From Bacteroidia bacterium (lineage in GTDB: Bacteria > Bacteroidota > Bacteroidia > Flavobacteriales > Flavobacteriaceae): a stretch of DNA of 64,000 bases. The notes beneath the pieces were generated by a model that saw only the letters and a program-made list of their open reading frames with translations, was not told the DNA's origin and made no database searches. Numbering within the stretch: the stretch's first letter is position 1; the number at the start of each line of letters is the position of its first letter. Both the position numbers and the translations under genes were made by a program. Location: positions 473,039 to 537,038 of the forward strand of contig JAUIBP010000001.1 of NCBI GenBank assembly GCA_030427735.1, written 5' to 3'. Shown in pieces: positions 45,036-54,114 of this stretch.

Positions 45036-46958
45036 ATGTCAGAGCAAGATAACCTACAACCTGTAGACGGAAACGAAGAAAATAAGAACGGTACAGACGA
45101 GTCTGTAAAAGCCACTACGCCACATAACGAAATAGTATCTCCTAACGACGATATAAAAAACGAAGATGTGGTTTTTGAAGAAATTGAAGCTTCAAATGCA
45201 GAAGATGCCGAAGACGAAGGCAATAACGACAGACACACTATTCCGTTTAAAGACTACGATACCATGTCGCTAGAAGCACTCGCAATAGAATTAGAAAAAC
45301 TAATTGCTAGCGAAAAAGTGCAGGCCATTAAAGCGCACGTAGAAAGCATAAAAAACGAATTCAATTCGAAATTTAACGCACTTGTAGACGAAAAAAAGGA
45401 AGATTTTTTGAACGATGGTGGCAACGAAATAGATTTTTATTACTCCAACCCTATTCAAAAACGATTCAAAACTGCCTATAAAGATTATCGCGGTAAATTA
45501 CACGCACACTATAAAAATATAGAAAACAGCCTAAAAGACAACCTGGCTAAGCGACTTGAAATTATTGAAGAAATTAAAGGCTTAATCAATGTCGAAGAAA
45601 ATATAAACACCACTTACAAGCATTTTAAAGACCTACAGGAACAATGGCGTAATGCAGGGCCAATTCCTAGAGACAAATACAATAATGCTTGGAATAGTTA
45701 CCACCACCACGTAGAGATTTTTTACGACTTTTTACACCTTAATCGCGATTTAAGAGACTTAGATTTTAAACACAATTTAGAACTAAAACTTAAAATTATT
45801 GAGCGTGCCGAAGAATTGGCTAAAGACGACGACACTAACCGTTCTTTTAGAGAGTTACAAGTATTACACAAAATGTGGAAAGAAGAACTTGGACCAGTAT
45901 CGAAAGAACACCGCGAGGAAATATGGAACCGTTTTAAAACTGCAACTAAAACCATCCATAATAAACGACAGGCTTATTTTGAAGAATTAGATAAAGTCTA
46001 CGAAAAAAATCTAGAGAAAAAACAAGATTTAATTGCCAAAATAGAAGCTATAACAGAGCAAGGCGCAAAATCGCATAACGGTTGGCAGGCCAAAATAAAA
46101 GAGATCGAACAACTTCGTGAAGCTTTTTTTAGCGCTGGAAAAGTACCTTTAAAAGTAAACGAAGCTACGTGGCAAAAGTTTAAAGAAGTGGTTAGAGCTT
46201 TCAATCGCAAAAAAAATGTGTTTTATAAAGAACTGAAGAAAGAGCAATTTGATAATCTTCAGAAAAAAATGGATTTAATACAAATTGCTGAAGACAATAA
46301 AGACAGCGACGATTTTGAGGTAACCACTCCCCTGATGAAAAAAATACAGAGCGATTGGAAAAAAATTGGCCATGTACCGCGCAAAGACAGCGATAAAATA
46401 TGGAAACGTTTTAAAGCTGCATGCAACGCTTACTTCGATAAATTACACGCTCAAAGAAACGCAGAAAACAAAGAGGAGCTAGATGCCTTTAATGCTAAAA
46501 CCAATTTATTAGACAGTTTAAAAACATTAGAATTTACTGGCGACAAAGACAGCGATTTAAAACTCATTAAAGCCCAAATAAATACTTGGCAAACGCTTGG
46601 CCGCGTACCTAACAACAAACGCTTTATCGAAGGTAAATTCAACAAAGCGCTAGACGACCTTTTTAAACGCATAAAAATAAATAAAAACGAAGCCGAATTA
46701 ATTAAATTCGACAATAAGATCGACGAGCTAAACAATGCCCAAGATTCCAGACATTTAGACAATGAGCGTACTTTTATTCGTAAAAAAATAGACGAAATAA
46801 AAGGAGAAATAAATCAGCTGGAAAACAATTTACAATTCTTTACTAATGTAGACGACGATAATCCTTTAGTTAAAGAAGTACATGCCAATATTAAAAACCA
46901 TAAAGACGAATTAAAGCTTTGGAAAACCAAGCTGAGTAAAATAAAAGCATTGTATTAA
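45036..46958 (+). CDS. DUF349-repeat protein
   Basis: A 640-aa cytoplasmic, highly charged helical protein. The acidic N-terminal 75 residues look disordered. DUF349 units follow, with the pattern W-(K/R)-x-x-G-P-(I/V)-(P/S)-(R/K)-(D/E)...W-x-x-(F/Y): EQWRNAGPIPRDKYNNAW, KMWKEELGPVSKEHREEIW, AFFSAGKVPLKVNEATWQKF, SDWKKIGHVPRKDSDKIW and TWQTLGRVPNNKRFIEGKF, five in all. A coiled coil ends the protein. Function unknown in Bacteroidota. Confidence 0.88.
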   Translation: MSEQDNLQPVDGNEENKNGTDESVKATTPHNEIVSPNDDIKNEDVVFEEIEASNAEDAEDEGNNDRHTIPFKDYDTMSLEALAIELEKLIASEKVQAIKAHVESIKNEFNSKFNALVDEKKEDFLNDGGNEIDFYYSNPIQKRFKTAYKDYRGKLHAHYKNIENSLKDNLAKRLEIIEEIKGLINVEENINTTYKHFKDLQEQWRNAGPIPRDKYNNAWNSYHHHVEIFYDFLHLNRDLRDLDFKHNLELKLKIIERAEELAKDDDTNRSFRELQVLHKMWKEELGPVSKEHREEIWNRFKTATKTIHNKRQAYFEELDKVYEKNLEKKQDLIAKIEAITEQGAKSHNGWQAKIKEIEQLREAFFSAGKVPLKVNEATWQKFKEVVRAFNRKKNVFYKELKKEQFDNLQKKMDLIQIAEDNKDSDDFEVTTPLMKKIQSDWKKIGHVPRKDSDKIWKRFKAACNAYFDKLHAQRNAENKEELDAFNAKTNLLDSLKTLEFTGDKDSDLKLIKAQINTWQTLGRVPNNKRFIEGKFNKALDDLFKRIKINKNEAELIKFDNKIDELNNAQDSRHLDNERTFIRKKIDEIKGEINQLENNLQFFTNVDDDNPLVKEVHANIKNHKDELKLWKTKLSKIKALY

Positions 46959-46980
46959 AATACACTTAAAAAAGTTTTTC

Positions 46981-47015
46981 AAAAATCCTATCTACTAACT
47001 CAGATAGGATTTTTT
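46981..47015 (+). terminator. Rho-independent terminator
   Basis: Stem of about 13 bp (46981-46993 with 47003-47015) ending in T6. Confidence 0.82.
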
Positions 47016-47132
47016 CATTTAAAAAACACAATAATCCGCACATGTCAACAATTTTTAAATCTTATAAAAACATTATGCCTGAGTAAAAAAAAGGAGTCGT
47101 ATCTTTATAACATCCTGTGTAAATTAAGAAAC

Positions 47133-48409
47133 ATGACACCCAAAAAAACAATTGTAATTGTTGGAGGCGGATTCGCCGGTTTAGAATTAATTAAACAACT
47201 AAAACACTCTAAAAATCATCAAATAATACTTGTAGACCTTAATAACTACAACTTTTTCCCGCCTTTACTTTACCAAGTAGCTTCTGGATTTATGGAGCCA
47301 TCGGCTATAAGTTATCCGTTCAGAAAAATTTTAAGACGTAACAAAAATGTACGTTTTAGACTTGGAACCTTGCAAGAAGTAATACCTGCAGAGCACAAAA
47401 TTATACTTAGTAACGGCGAACTGCATTACGACTATTTAGTCATGGCCACAGGAGCCGAAACCAACTTTTTTGGGAATAAAAATATTGAAGAAAAACTTTG
47501 CCCATGAAAACCATTTCGGATGCTTTGGCGCTCCGAAATTTAATTTTCACACGTTTAGAACGAGCTACAAGAATAGAAGATCCTAAGCAGCGTAAAAAAT
47601 TACTATCGTTTGTTATTGCTGGAGCAGGCCCTACCGGAGTAGAACTTTCGGGTATTTTTGCAGAAATGCGAAGCAATATTCTTACCAAAGACTACCCAGA
47701 ACTCTCTAAACAAGATTTAGGCGATATTTACTTGATAGACGGCCAACCTGCTGTGCTTTCTGCCATGTCTAAAAAAACGCAAGGGTACACCTATAAAAAA
47801 TTACAAGAATTAGGCATACATATTAAACTAAATACTTTTGTAAAGGATTTTGACAATGATATTGTTTACCTCTCGGACGACACGACTATAGAGTCGCGTA
47901 ACCTGATTTGGGCCGCAGGTATTTCGGCAAAAACTTTTGATGGATTTAAACCCGAAGATTACGGTCGCGGTAAACGCTTAAAAACAAATGCTTTTAATTT
48001 AGTTGATGGCTATAAAAACATTTACGCCATAGGAGATGCCTGCATCGTTTCGGGAGACGATTTATTTCCTGATGGGCACCCGCAATTAGCACAAGTGGCT
48101 ATACAACAAGCGCATAATTTGGGTAAAAACTTAAACAAAAATTCAGTACAATCTTGGACACCTTTTTCTTATAACGACAAAGGCTCGATGGCCATTATTG
48201 GTCGTAACAAAGCTGTTACCGATGGTCCTAACCAAAAATTCTTTATTAAAGGATTCATCGCTTGGTGCGTTTGGATTTTTGTACACATTATGTCTCTTGT
48301 TAATTTTAGAAATCGCATGCGAGCACTTTACGATTGGACGGGATATTACATTTATAAAGATCAATCTTTTAGAATGATTATCAAACCCAAAGAGCAACAA
48401 CAAAAATAA
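47133..48409 (+). pseudogene. NDH-2-type NADH dehydrogenase split by a frameshift
   Basis: Two overlapping frames together make one full FAD/NAD-dependent dehydrogenase of about 425 aa. Frame 1 (47133-47507) has the FAD motif VIVGGGFAGLELIKQL, NYNFFPPLLYQVASG and YDYLVMATGAETNFFG, then stops at TGA 47505. Frame 2 carries on, with LPMKTISDALALRN, the NAD motif VIAGAGPTGVELSG, YAIGDACIV, HPQLAQVAIQQ and a C-terminal membrane-binding part. One missing A in the run at 47491-47495 would restore a single frame. Either a true inactivating mutation or a homopolymer error. Intact, it would feed NADH electrons to quinone without proton pumping. Confidence 0.8.
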
Positions 48410-48451
48410 TTTTCTCGAAAAATCTAAAGTAAATGGTTTTGGTTTACAAAT

Positions 48452-49363
48452 TTATTGCAACAACAAATCGTCTAAAGCGTTTTGAAGATTATGAAATTTA
48501 AAATCGAAGCCTTTATTTTCTATTTTTTTAGATCCCACACGCTGGCTAGCAAATAGCAATTCGTGCATATCGCCTAGAACTACTTTCATAACACTTTTAG
48601 GCATATTGGGCAAAAGCAATGGCTTGCTTAACGTTTTTGCGACCATTCGAGTGAGTTCGGCATGTGTTACCGGATTAGGTGCAACGGCATTGTATATGCC
48701 TTCTAGCCTATATTTTAAAACGTGCATAAAAACGCGAACCACATCATCTACATGAATCCATGATTGCCATTGTTCTCCCGAACCAAAAACAGCCCCTAAA
48801 CCAAAATCTATAGGCTTTTTTAATTCAGGCAATGCACCGCCTTCTTCTGCTAGAACCAAACCAATTCTAATTTTAGCCACAGGAATATTCAAACTAAAAA
48901 ACGTATCGACTTCATCTTCCCATGCTTTAACCACTTTTCCTAAAAAAGAGCTGTCTATTGTCGTTTCGGACTCTTCGTAATACTTTATTAAGGAATCTGG
49001 GTAAATATTAATTCCGCTAGCCGATATAAAATGCGCTACTTTATGAGTGTTTAACGATTTTAAACTTTTATGTAGTAAGCGCGTGGTGACAACGCGACTA
49101 TCTAAAATTGTTTTCTTATAAGATGTTGTCCACCGTTTAGATACTGTTGCGCCTGCTAAATGAATAATCACTTCCACATCATCAAAACATGATAAATCTA
49201 TTTCTCCTGTTTCGGGATTCCAATAATATCCTTGATAAAGTGGCTCTGATTGTATTTTACTTTTACTGGTTGTTAAATATTTAACAGCAATATCCTTACG
49301 AATACATGCCTTCGCAATTTTGCTGCCTAGAAGCCCTGTTGCACCAGTAATTAATACGCTCAT
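48452..49363 (-). CDS. TIGR01777-family SDR epimerase
   Basis: A 303-aa Rossmann-fold protein. The nucleotide motif is ITGATGLLGSKIAKA at the N terminus, with VIIHLAGATVSKRWT, SASGINIYP, the IRIGLVLAEEGGALP segment and GSGEQWQSWIHVDDV, all typical of the TIGR01777 (YfcH) group. A C-terminal DUF1731-like segment contains PKSVMKVVLGDMHELLFASQRV. The substrate is unknown. Convergent with the NDH-2 gene with a 42-nt gap. Confidence 0.88.
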   Translation of the reverse strand: MSVLITGATGLLGSKIAKACIRKDIAVKYLTTSKSKIQSEPLYQGYYWNPETGEIDLSCFDDVEVIIHLAGATVSKRWTTSYKKTILDSRVVTTRLLHKSLKSLNTHKVAHFISASGINIYPDSLIKYYEESETTIDSSFLGKVVKAWEDEVDTFFSLNIPVAKIRIGLVLAEEGGALPELKKPIDFGLGAVFGSGEQWQSWIHVDDVVRVFMHVLKYRLEGIYNAVAPNPVTHAELTRMVAKTLSKPLLLPNMPKSVMKVVLGDMHELLFASQRVGSKKIENKGFDFKFHNLQNALDDLLLQ

Positions 49364-49543
49364 ACAAAAAAGTTACTCGATACCCATGTGGTTAAGTTTA
49401 CAGTGTGGATTACTGCAAAGCATAAATAGGGTTCAGTTTTAAATTTATTAGTACAAAAATATTAAATAGCGTTACGTATGCAGTGTCTATTAAGTTAGGT
49501 TTAACACATAACAACCAAAATTTAATACTTATTAACGTCTTGT

Positions 49544-50113
49544 TTATACAATCTTTAACTGAAAAGAATCTAATAACCCTTGCAAATTATCTTTACTAAA
49601 CTTAGCGCCTTTTAGTTGATTGTCATTGGGGTTAATTGAAAAATTAAATGCCGAACTAAAATCTGCCTGCTGTAAATTAGCACTTATAAACTGGGCTTGT
49701 TGTAAATCGCATTCATCAAATACTGCTTTATTTAAATCGGTTTCATAAAATACAGCTTGTTGTAAATTACATTTAGTAAATACGGTTTCCTTCAATTTTA
49801 AAAAATCGAAACTTGCCATCTGTAAATTACACGAAGTGAATTTTAAACTCAGCAAAAATGTGCTTAACTCTTTAAACGCTACGCCCAACAACTTACAATC
49901 TGTAAATATGACTTCGTTAAAAGTTGCGTTTTTAATATTAGCATTACTTAAATTACAATCTATAAACTCGCATTCTGTAAATACTAAGGCCGATAAATTA
50001 CTATTAGAAAAATCGCATTGGTTAAACGTGCAGTTATCGTATTCGGCTAAAGTCAGGCGGTGATTGGAAAAATTCTCGTTTATAAAAAGTCGATCTTCAA
50101 TTAAATTATTCAT
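49544..50113 (-). CDS. Pentapeptide-repeat protein
   Basis: A 189-aa protein built mainly from pentapeptide repeats A(D/N)LxX: NCTFNQCDFSNSNLSALVF, CNLSNANIKNATFNEVIFTD, CNLQQAVFYETDLNKAVFDE and CDLQQAQFISANLQQADF. The repeats give a right-handed square beta helix from about 30 to 165. Many positions carry Cys. Some relatives mimic DNA and protect gyrase (Qnr); there is no basis to claim that here. It starts 1 nt after the mnmD stop, so it is in the same operon. Confidence 0.82.
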   Translation of the reverse strand: MNNLIEDRLFINENFSNHRLTLAEYDNCTFNQCDFSNSNLSALVFTECEFIDCNLSNANIKNATFNEVIFTDCKLLGVAFKELSTFLLSLKFTSCNLQMASFDFLKLKETVFTKCNLQQAVFYETDLNKAVFDECDLQQAQFISANLQQADFSSAFNFSINPNDNQLKGAKFSKDNLQGLLDSFQLKIV

Positions 50114-50114
50114 A

Positions 50115-50798
50115 TTAAAATTCAGGTTTTACAGCTCTTAACATTTCACGTTTTCCTGGCGGGCCTGGCAAGCGCTCTACCACAAAGCCAACGGCCTGCA
50201 TGGCTCTTCTGGCTTTGCCTTGTGCACAGTAAGTTACCAATACACCTCCTGGAATTAATGCCTTAAACATACGACTAAAAATAGATTCCCCCCACAAATC
50301 TGGCTGAACTCTTGGTCCAAAAGCATCATAATAAATAAGATGATACTGCGCGTCTTCTTCGACAGCTTCAAACTTTTTATGCTGCTTGATTAAACTAAAG
50401 TTATCCGATATGTTGTTTTGTATTTCCCAATCCGATTGATGCAAACTATAAAATATATCCTTATAAACTCCTCCTTCAATTAAATTATAAAAATTGATAT
50501 GTTGTAATTGATCTTCGGCAACAGGGTAGGCTTCAATCGCTGTATAATGTATTGAGTGCTGCAAGGCATTACTTTCCAAACAGGTTAAAAAAGCATTTAA
50601 GCCAGTACCAAAACCTATTTCCAAAACAGACAAAGCAGACTGTTTTGGTAACTGATCAATCACAAAATAAAGACCAGACGCTATAAAAACATGTTTTGCC
50701 TCATTAATAGCACCATGTCTAGAATGATACGTTTCATCCAGTTCCGACACATAAATAGTGGTCGATCCATCGGCGGTTTTAATATATGTTTTCTGCAA
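50115..50798 (-). CDS. mnmD: tRNA 5-aminomethyl-2-thiouridine methyltransferase MnmD-like
   Basis: A 227-aa SAM-dependent methyltransferase equal to the N-terminal domain of MnmC. DETYHSRHGAINEAKHVFI and the SAM motif LEIGFGTGLNAFLTCLE, then YYDAFGPRVQPDLW, GGVLVTYCAQGKARRAM and LPGPPGKREMLRA, are diagnostic. The oxidoreductase half of MnmC is absent, as in stand-alone MnmD enzymes, which finish the mnm5s2U wobble modification. First gene of a two-gene unit with the pentapeptide protein. Confidence 0.92.
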   Translation of the reverse strand: MQKTYIKTADGSTTIYVSELDETYHSRHGAINEAKHVFIASGLYFVIDQLPKQSALSVLEIGFGTGLNAFLTCLESNALQHSIHYTAIEAYPVAEDQLQHINFYNLIEGGVYKDIFYSLHQSDWEIQNNISDNFSLIKQHKKFEAVEEDAQYHLIYYDAFGPRVQPDLWGESIFSRMFKALIPGGVLVTYCAQGKARRAMQAVGFVVERLPGPPGKREMLRAVKPEF

Positions 50799-50954
50799 AA
50801 TAAATGAAGATTTAAAAAAGATTGAAGCTAATTAATTCGCTATTTATGGTGTGTATTTGCGAATAAATATAACGGAATTTTAAATCATTTTTCGGATTTT
50901 TATAGTACTTTTAGCTATTATTTAACTAGCGTTTAATTCGTAAATTTTAATATT

Positions 50955-52013
50955 TTGACCACTACTATTGAAATTACAAAAGCAAATACCAGCAAGATAC
51001 AAGATGTAGATTTTGAAAATTTGACTTTTGGTAAAGTGTTTACCGACCACATGTTTGAGTGTGAATTTAAAAACGGGTCTTGGCAAACACCAAAAATTGT
51101 GCCTTATGGCCCCTTAACTATCGATCCTTCTGCACGCGTATTTCATTACGGACAAGCCGTTTTTGAAGGCATGAAGGCCTATAAAGACGACCATAACGAC
51201 GTTTGGTTATTTAGACCTGAAGAAAATTTAAGACGTATTAACAAATCTGCTAAACGTTTGGCCATTCCAGAATTTCCTGAAGATATTTTTATGGACAGCT
51301 TAAAAACGTTATTAGAAATCGATAAAGATTGGGTTAAACCAGGTTTTGGTAACTCGTTATATATCCGCCCATTTGTAATTGCTACAGATCCTGCCATTGC
51401 GGCGTCGCCTGCTTTAGAATATAAGTTTTTTATAATATGTTCGCCGGCGCAGTCGTATTATTCTGGAGATGTTCGTGTATTGGTTGCCGAAAAATTTAGT
51501 AGATCTGCAAACGGAGGCGTTGGTTATGCCAAAGCTGCTGGTAATTATGCGGCACAGTTTTACCCAACATCTTTAGCTAACGAAGAAGGTTTTCAGCAAA
51601 TTATCTGGACCGATGCCGATACTCATGAGTTTTTAGAAGAAGCAGGAACTATGAATGTGTTTTTCAGAATTGATGACACACTTATAACCGCACCTACAAG
51701 CGATAGAATTCTTGATGGTATTACGCGTAAAAGCATTATACAAATTGCTGAAGATGCTGCCATGAAAGTTGAAGTTAGACCTATAACAGTTACAGAAATT
51801 AAAGCAGCAGCAAAAAACGGATCGCTTAAAGAAATTTTTGGTTCTGGAACAGCTGCAGTGGTAAGTCCTATTTCGGCTTTTGCACACAAAGATGAAGTCT
51901 TCGAAATTCCAAAACAAGACCCTTCATTTGCTTCAATTTTTAAGGAAAAACTTCTTAATATTCAGTATAACAAATCGGAAGATCCATACGGTTGGAGACA
52001 ACCTATTATATAA
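50955..52013 (+). CDS. ilvE: Branched-chain amino acid aminotransferase
   Basis: Class IV PLP enzyme, 352 aa. GPLTIDPSARVFHYGQAVFEGMKAY and LFRPEENLRRINKSAKRL are family blocks; the Schiff-base Lys193 is in GGVGYAKAAGNYAA. HEFLEEAGTMNVFF and GSGTAAVVSPIS follow. It transfers amino groups for Val, Leu and Ile. The start is TTG 50955: N-terminal residues before the first ATG (51051) look conserved, so the TTG is kept, although it falls in a TATTTTG that resembles a -7 box. Another TAAATTTT lies at 50941. Confidence 0.92.
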   Translation: MTTTIEITKANTSKIQDVDFENLTFGKVFTDHMFECEFKNGSWQTPKIVPYGPLTIDPSARVFHYGQAVFEGMKAYKDDHNDVWLFRPEENLRRINKSAKRLAIPEFPEDIFMDSLKTLLEIDKDWVKPGFGNSLYIRPFVIATDPAIAASPALEYKFFIICSPAQSYYSGDVRVLVAEKFSRSANGGVGYAKAAGNYAAQFYPTSLANEEGFQQIIWTDADTHEFLEEAGTMNVFFRIDDTLITAPTSDRILDGITRKSIIQIAEDAAMKVEVRPITVTEIKAAAKNGSLKEIFGSGTAAVVSPISAFAHKDEVFEIPKQDPSFASIFKEKLLNIQYNKSEDPYGWRQPII

Positions 52014-52032
52014 TATTGTATAATTAAAAACA

Positions 52033-52169
52033 AAGGCTGTTTTGAATGCTTTCTTAATATCGCCTAATTCAATCTGACTCTAAACCTTAGTGTTATATTA
52101 ATTAATACACGAGACATTAAAATAAGTTTAGATAGAATAAAGCGAGAAACACATCTTCAAAACAGCCTT
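52033..52169. repeat. Nested imperfect palindrome between ilvE and the MazG-like gene
   Basis: The outer arms are a perfect 14-bp inverted repeat (52033-52046 and 52156-52169). Inside, GCTTT 52048-52052 can pair with AAAGC 52139-52143, TCTAAAC 52079-52085 with GTTTAGA 52126-52132, and GTGT 52090-52093 with ACAC 52107-52110. T-rich tracts flank both ends, so it can act as a bidirectional terminator for the convergent genes, but it is far longer than the other terminators here. Confidence 0.65.
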
Positions 52170-52173
52170 AGTT

Positions 52174-52560
52174 TTATTGCTCTAAAACCTGAGCTATATT
52201 GGGTTTAAAATAGTTTGGCCCTTTTAACACTTTACCATCTTCTCTGTAAATAGGTTCGCCGTTTTCGCCCAATTTACTCATATTGCTGCGTTGTATTTCA
52301 TCGAACACGGCTTCAATTTTATGCTGCAGACCATGTTCTATAATAGTACCACATAAAATATAAAGCATATCGCCTAAGGCATCTGCAACTTCTACCAAAT
52401 CGTTATTATTGGCCGCTTCTAAATACTCTTCGTTTTCTTCTTTCATCAAATTAAAACGCAGTGTGTTTTTACTAGTCCCTAAGCTAGCTTTTGGACTTTC
52501 GCTATGCCCTATTTTAAATGCTGTATGAAATGCTTTTACAGCTTCTATTTTATGTTTCAT
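52174..52560 (-). CDS. MazG-like nucleotide pyrophosphohydrolase
   Basis: A 128-aa all-alpha NTP-PPase. The metal-binding pattern EExxE...ExxD is visible in MKEENEEYLEA and VEVADALGDMLYILCG. The C-terminal extension (SNMSKLGENGEPIYREDGKVLKG) is typical of the small MazG-like proteins in Bacteroidota. It probably hydrolyses nucleoside triphosphates; substrate unknown. The convergent ilvE gene is separated by the nested palindrome. Confidence 0.82.
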   Translation of the reverse strand: MKHKIEAVKAFHTAFKIGHSESPKASLGTSKNTLRFNLMKEENEEYLEAANNNDLVEVADALGDMLYILCGTIIEHGLQHKIEAVFDEIQRSNMSKLGENGEPIYREDGKVLKGPNYFKPNIAQVLEQ

Positions 52561-52692
52561 GTTATTAAAATATTATTTTTTTGTTTATTTTTACACAATT
52601 ATTAATTTCACAATAAACGCCGAACTTTTTCAGTTTTTGTCGATAATTTAAAAATTAATTATACTATTTTTTATTAATTCTTAGTACGCCCT

Positions 52693-52881
52693 ATGTTTAC
52701 AACCGGTCAACTTGTTTTTGGTGTTATATTTTTTATTGCTTTTGTAATTGTGCTTTTGTTTACCTACAAAAAGGACTTAAGGATTCATAAAAAATATTAC
52801 AACGGCAGTATTTGGGTACTTATAGGTTTTATTGCTTTTTTATTGTTTATTGTGAGTATAAAACTCATTTTTAAAAGTTAA
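52693..52881 (+). CDS. Small two-helix membrane protein
   Basis: 62 aa: a membrane helix at about 6-24, a basic loop (YKKDLRIHKKYYNGS) and a second helix at about 42-60. This resembles short conserved flavobacterial membrane proteins of unknown function that start MFTTGQL. No function assigned. The 130-nt gap upstream is AT-rich, with no exact -7 element. Confidence 0.6.
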   Translation: MFTTGQLVFGVIFFIAFVIVLLFTYKKDLRIHKKYYNGSIWVLIGFIAFLLFIVSIKLIFKS

Positions 52882-53036
52882 AAGTAACCTTTTTACCGAT
52901 ATTTTATCTTCCATTCGGTGTATTAAATCCTCCTCAAATATTTTACATTATATAAATGAGATGGCTCTTAATGCAATCCGTTAAGTTTTATTGCAGTAAG
53001 ACGAACTAATGCCTTACAATTTGTAGGAAAATTGAT

Positions 53037-53044
53037 TACCTTTG
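53037..53044 (+). promoter_or_regulatory. -7 element for the SRPBCC gene
   Basis: TACCTTTG, an exact TAnnTTTG match. An in-frame TTG at 53042 belongs to it and is not the start. Confidence 0.6.
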
Positions 53045-53065
53045 ATATTAACCAATTTTTCGCAC

Positions 53066-54097
53066 ATGAAATACGCCAAATATCTTTTATTACTTCTACT
53101 TATCGCTTTTATTGGATCTGCTATTTATGTTGCTGTGCAACCTAACGAGTTGAAGCTAACCAAAACTAAAACCATACAAGCCCCTCAAGAAGTAGTTTAC
53201 AATTATGTTGAAGATTTAAAAACTTGGCAAGATTGGTCGCCTTGGCCTAAAACAGATCCCACAGACACACTAGGAAATTCCAATAGCTATACCTGGCTAG
53301 ATAATAATAAATTAGGAACAATAACCAAGCTTAATAGCAGTAAGCCGTCAGGATTGCAACAAACTGTTTCGTTTCCCGATTACCCAAAAACAGAACTAGA
53401 TTGGACGTTTGAACCAACAGGCAAAAGAACAACACAGGTAACATGGACTTTTACTAGTAAAAATATTCCCTTTAAACAAAAAGCCTTATACGCCTTATTT
53501 GGTAGTCCAGATGTTGAATTAGCTCCAAAATTTGAAAACAGTTTAACCAAACTCGGTACGGCTGTAGTACAAAGCATGAAAACCTTTAGTATTACAAAAG
53601 ATGGTATTACCCACCACAGTGGCGGTTATTATTTATATAAAACTGCGTCGAGCAAGTTAGATCGTTTTCACGATAAAATAGAACAATTAATGCCAGAAGT
53701 AGATAACTACATAAAAAACAACCATATCGCTATGGCTGGTTCGCCTTACATATTTTATCATAAATGGGATACTGTAAACAACGCCGTTATTTTCTCGTAT
53801 TGCATACCAACAAGCACACAAGTTATCTCTACTAAAGAAGATATACTAACTGGACTTTTAGAACCTTTTAGAACTGTAAAAACAACACTAAAAGGCGATT
53901 ACGAATTTTTAGATCGCGCCTGGGAAGCAACCTTTAATGATATGAAATCCAATGGTCTCGTGCCGTTAGAAAATGGTCCAATGCTAGAAACTTATGTTAC
54001 GAATCCCGATGTTGTATTAAATCCTGCAAACTGGATTACAGAATTGTACGTTGCCATAAAAGAAGAAGATTCTATACCTAATTTTAATTTACCTTAA
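53066..54097 (+). CDS. SRPBCC plus GyrI-like ligand-binding protein
   Basis: A 343-aa protein from ATG 53066. N-terminal membrane anchor at about 5-24. SRPBCC/polyketide-cyclase-like fold at about 35-180 (TIQAPQEVVYNYVEDLKTWQDWSPWPKTDP, LDWTFEPTGKRTTQVTWTF). The second half (about 185-340) resembles a GyrI-like effector-binding domain (IAMAGSPYIFYHKWD, FRTVKTTLKGDYEFLDRAWEATFNDMKSNGL, WITELYVAIKEE). It should bind a small hydrophobic ligand; role unknown. Followed by crcB after 17 nt. Confidence 0.8.
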   Translation: MKYAKYLLLLLLIAFIGSAIYVAVQPNELKLTKTKTIQAPQEVVYNYVEDLKTWQDWSPWPKTDPTDTLGNSNSYTWLDNNKLGTITKLNSSKPSGLQQTVSFPDYPKTELDWTFEPTGKRTTQVTWTFTSKNIPFKQKALYALFGSPDVELAPKFENSLTKLGTAVVQSMKTFSITKDGITHHSGGYYLYKTASSKLDRFHDKIEQLMPEVDNYIKNNHIAMAGSPYIFYHKWDTVNNAVIFSYCIPTSTQVISTKEDILTGLLEPFRTVKTTLKGDYEFLDRAWEATFNDMKSNGLVPLENGPMLETYVTNPDVVLNPANWITELYVAIKEEDSIPNFNLP

Positions 54098-54114
54098 AAA
54101 ACAACAGCCCTCCC

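Noticed and set aside
47487..47500. Programmed -1 frameshifting in the NDH-2 gene
   Set aside because: No X-XXY-YYZ heptamer in the right phase: the P-site GAA cannot re-pair after a -1 slip. A mutation or sequence error is more likely.
49544..50113. Quinolone-resistance (Qnr) assignment for the pentapeptide protein
   Set aside because: Pentapeptide repeats alone do not show gyrase protection; the Qnr-specific loops cannot be identified.
54098..54114. Fluoride riboswitch before crcB
   Set aside because: The gap is only 17 nt and holds no crcB-motif sequence.
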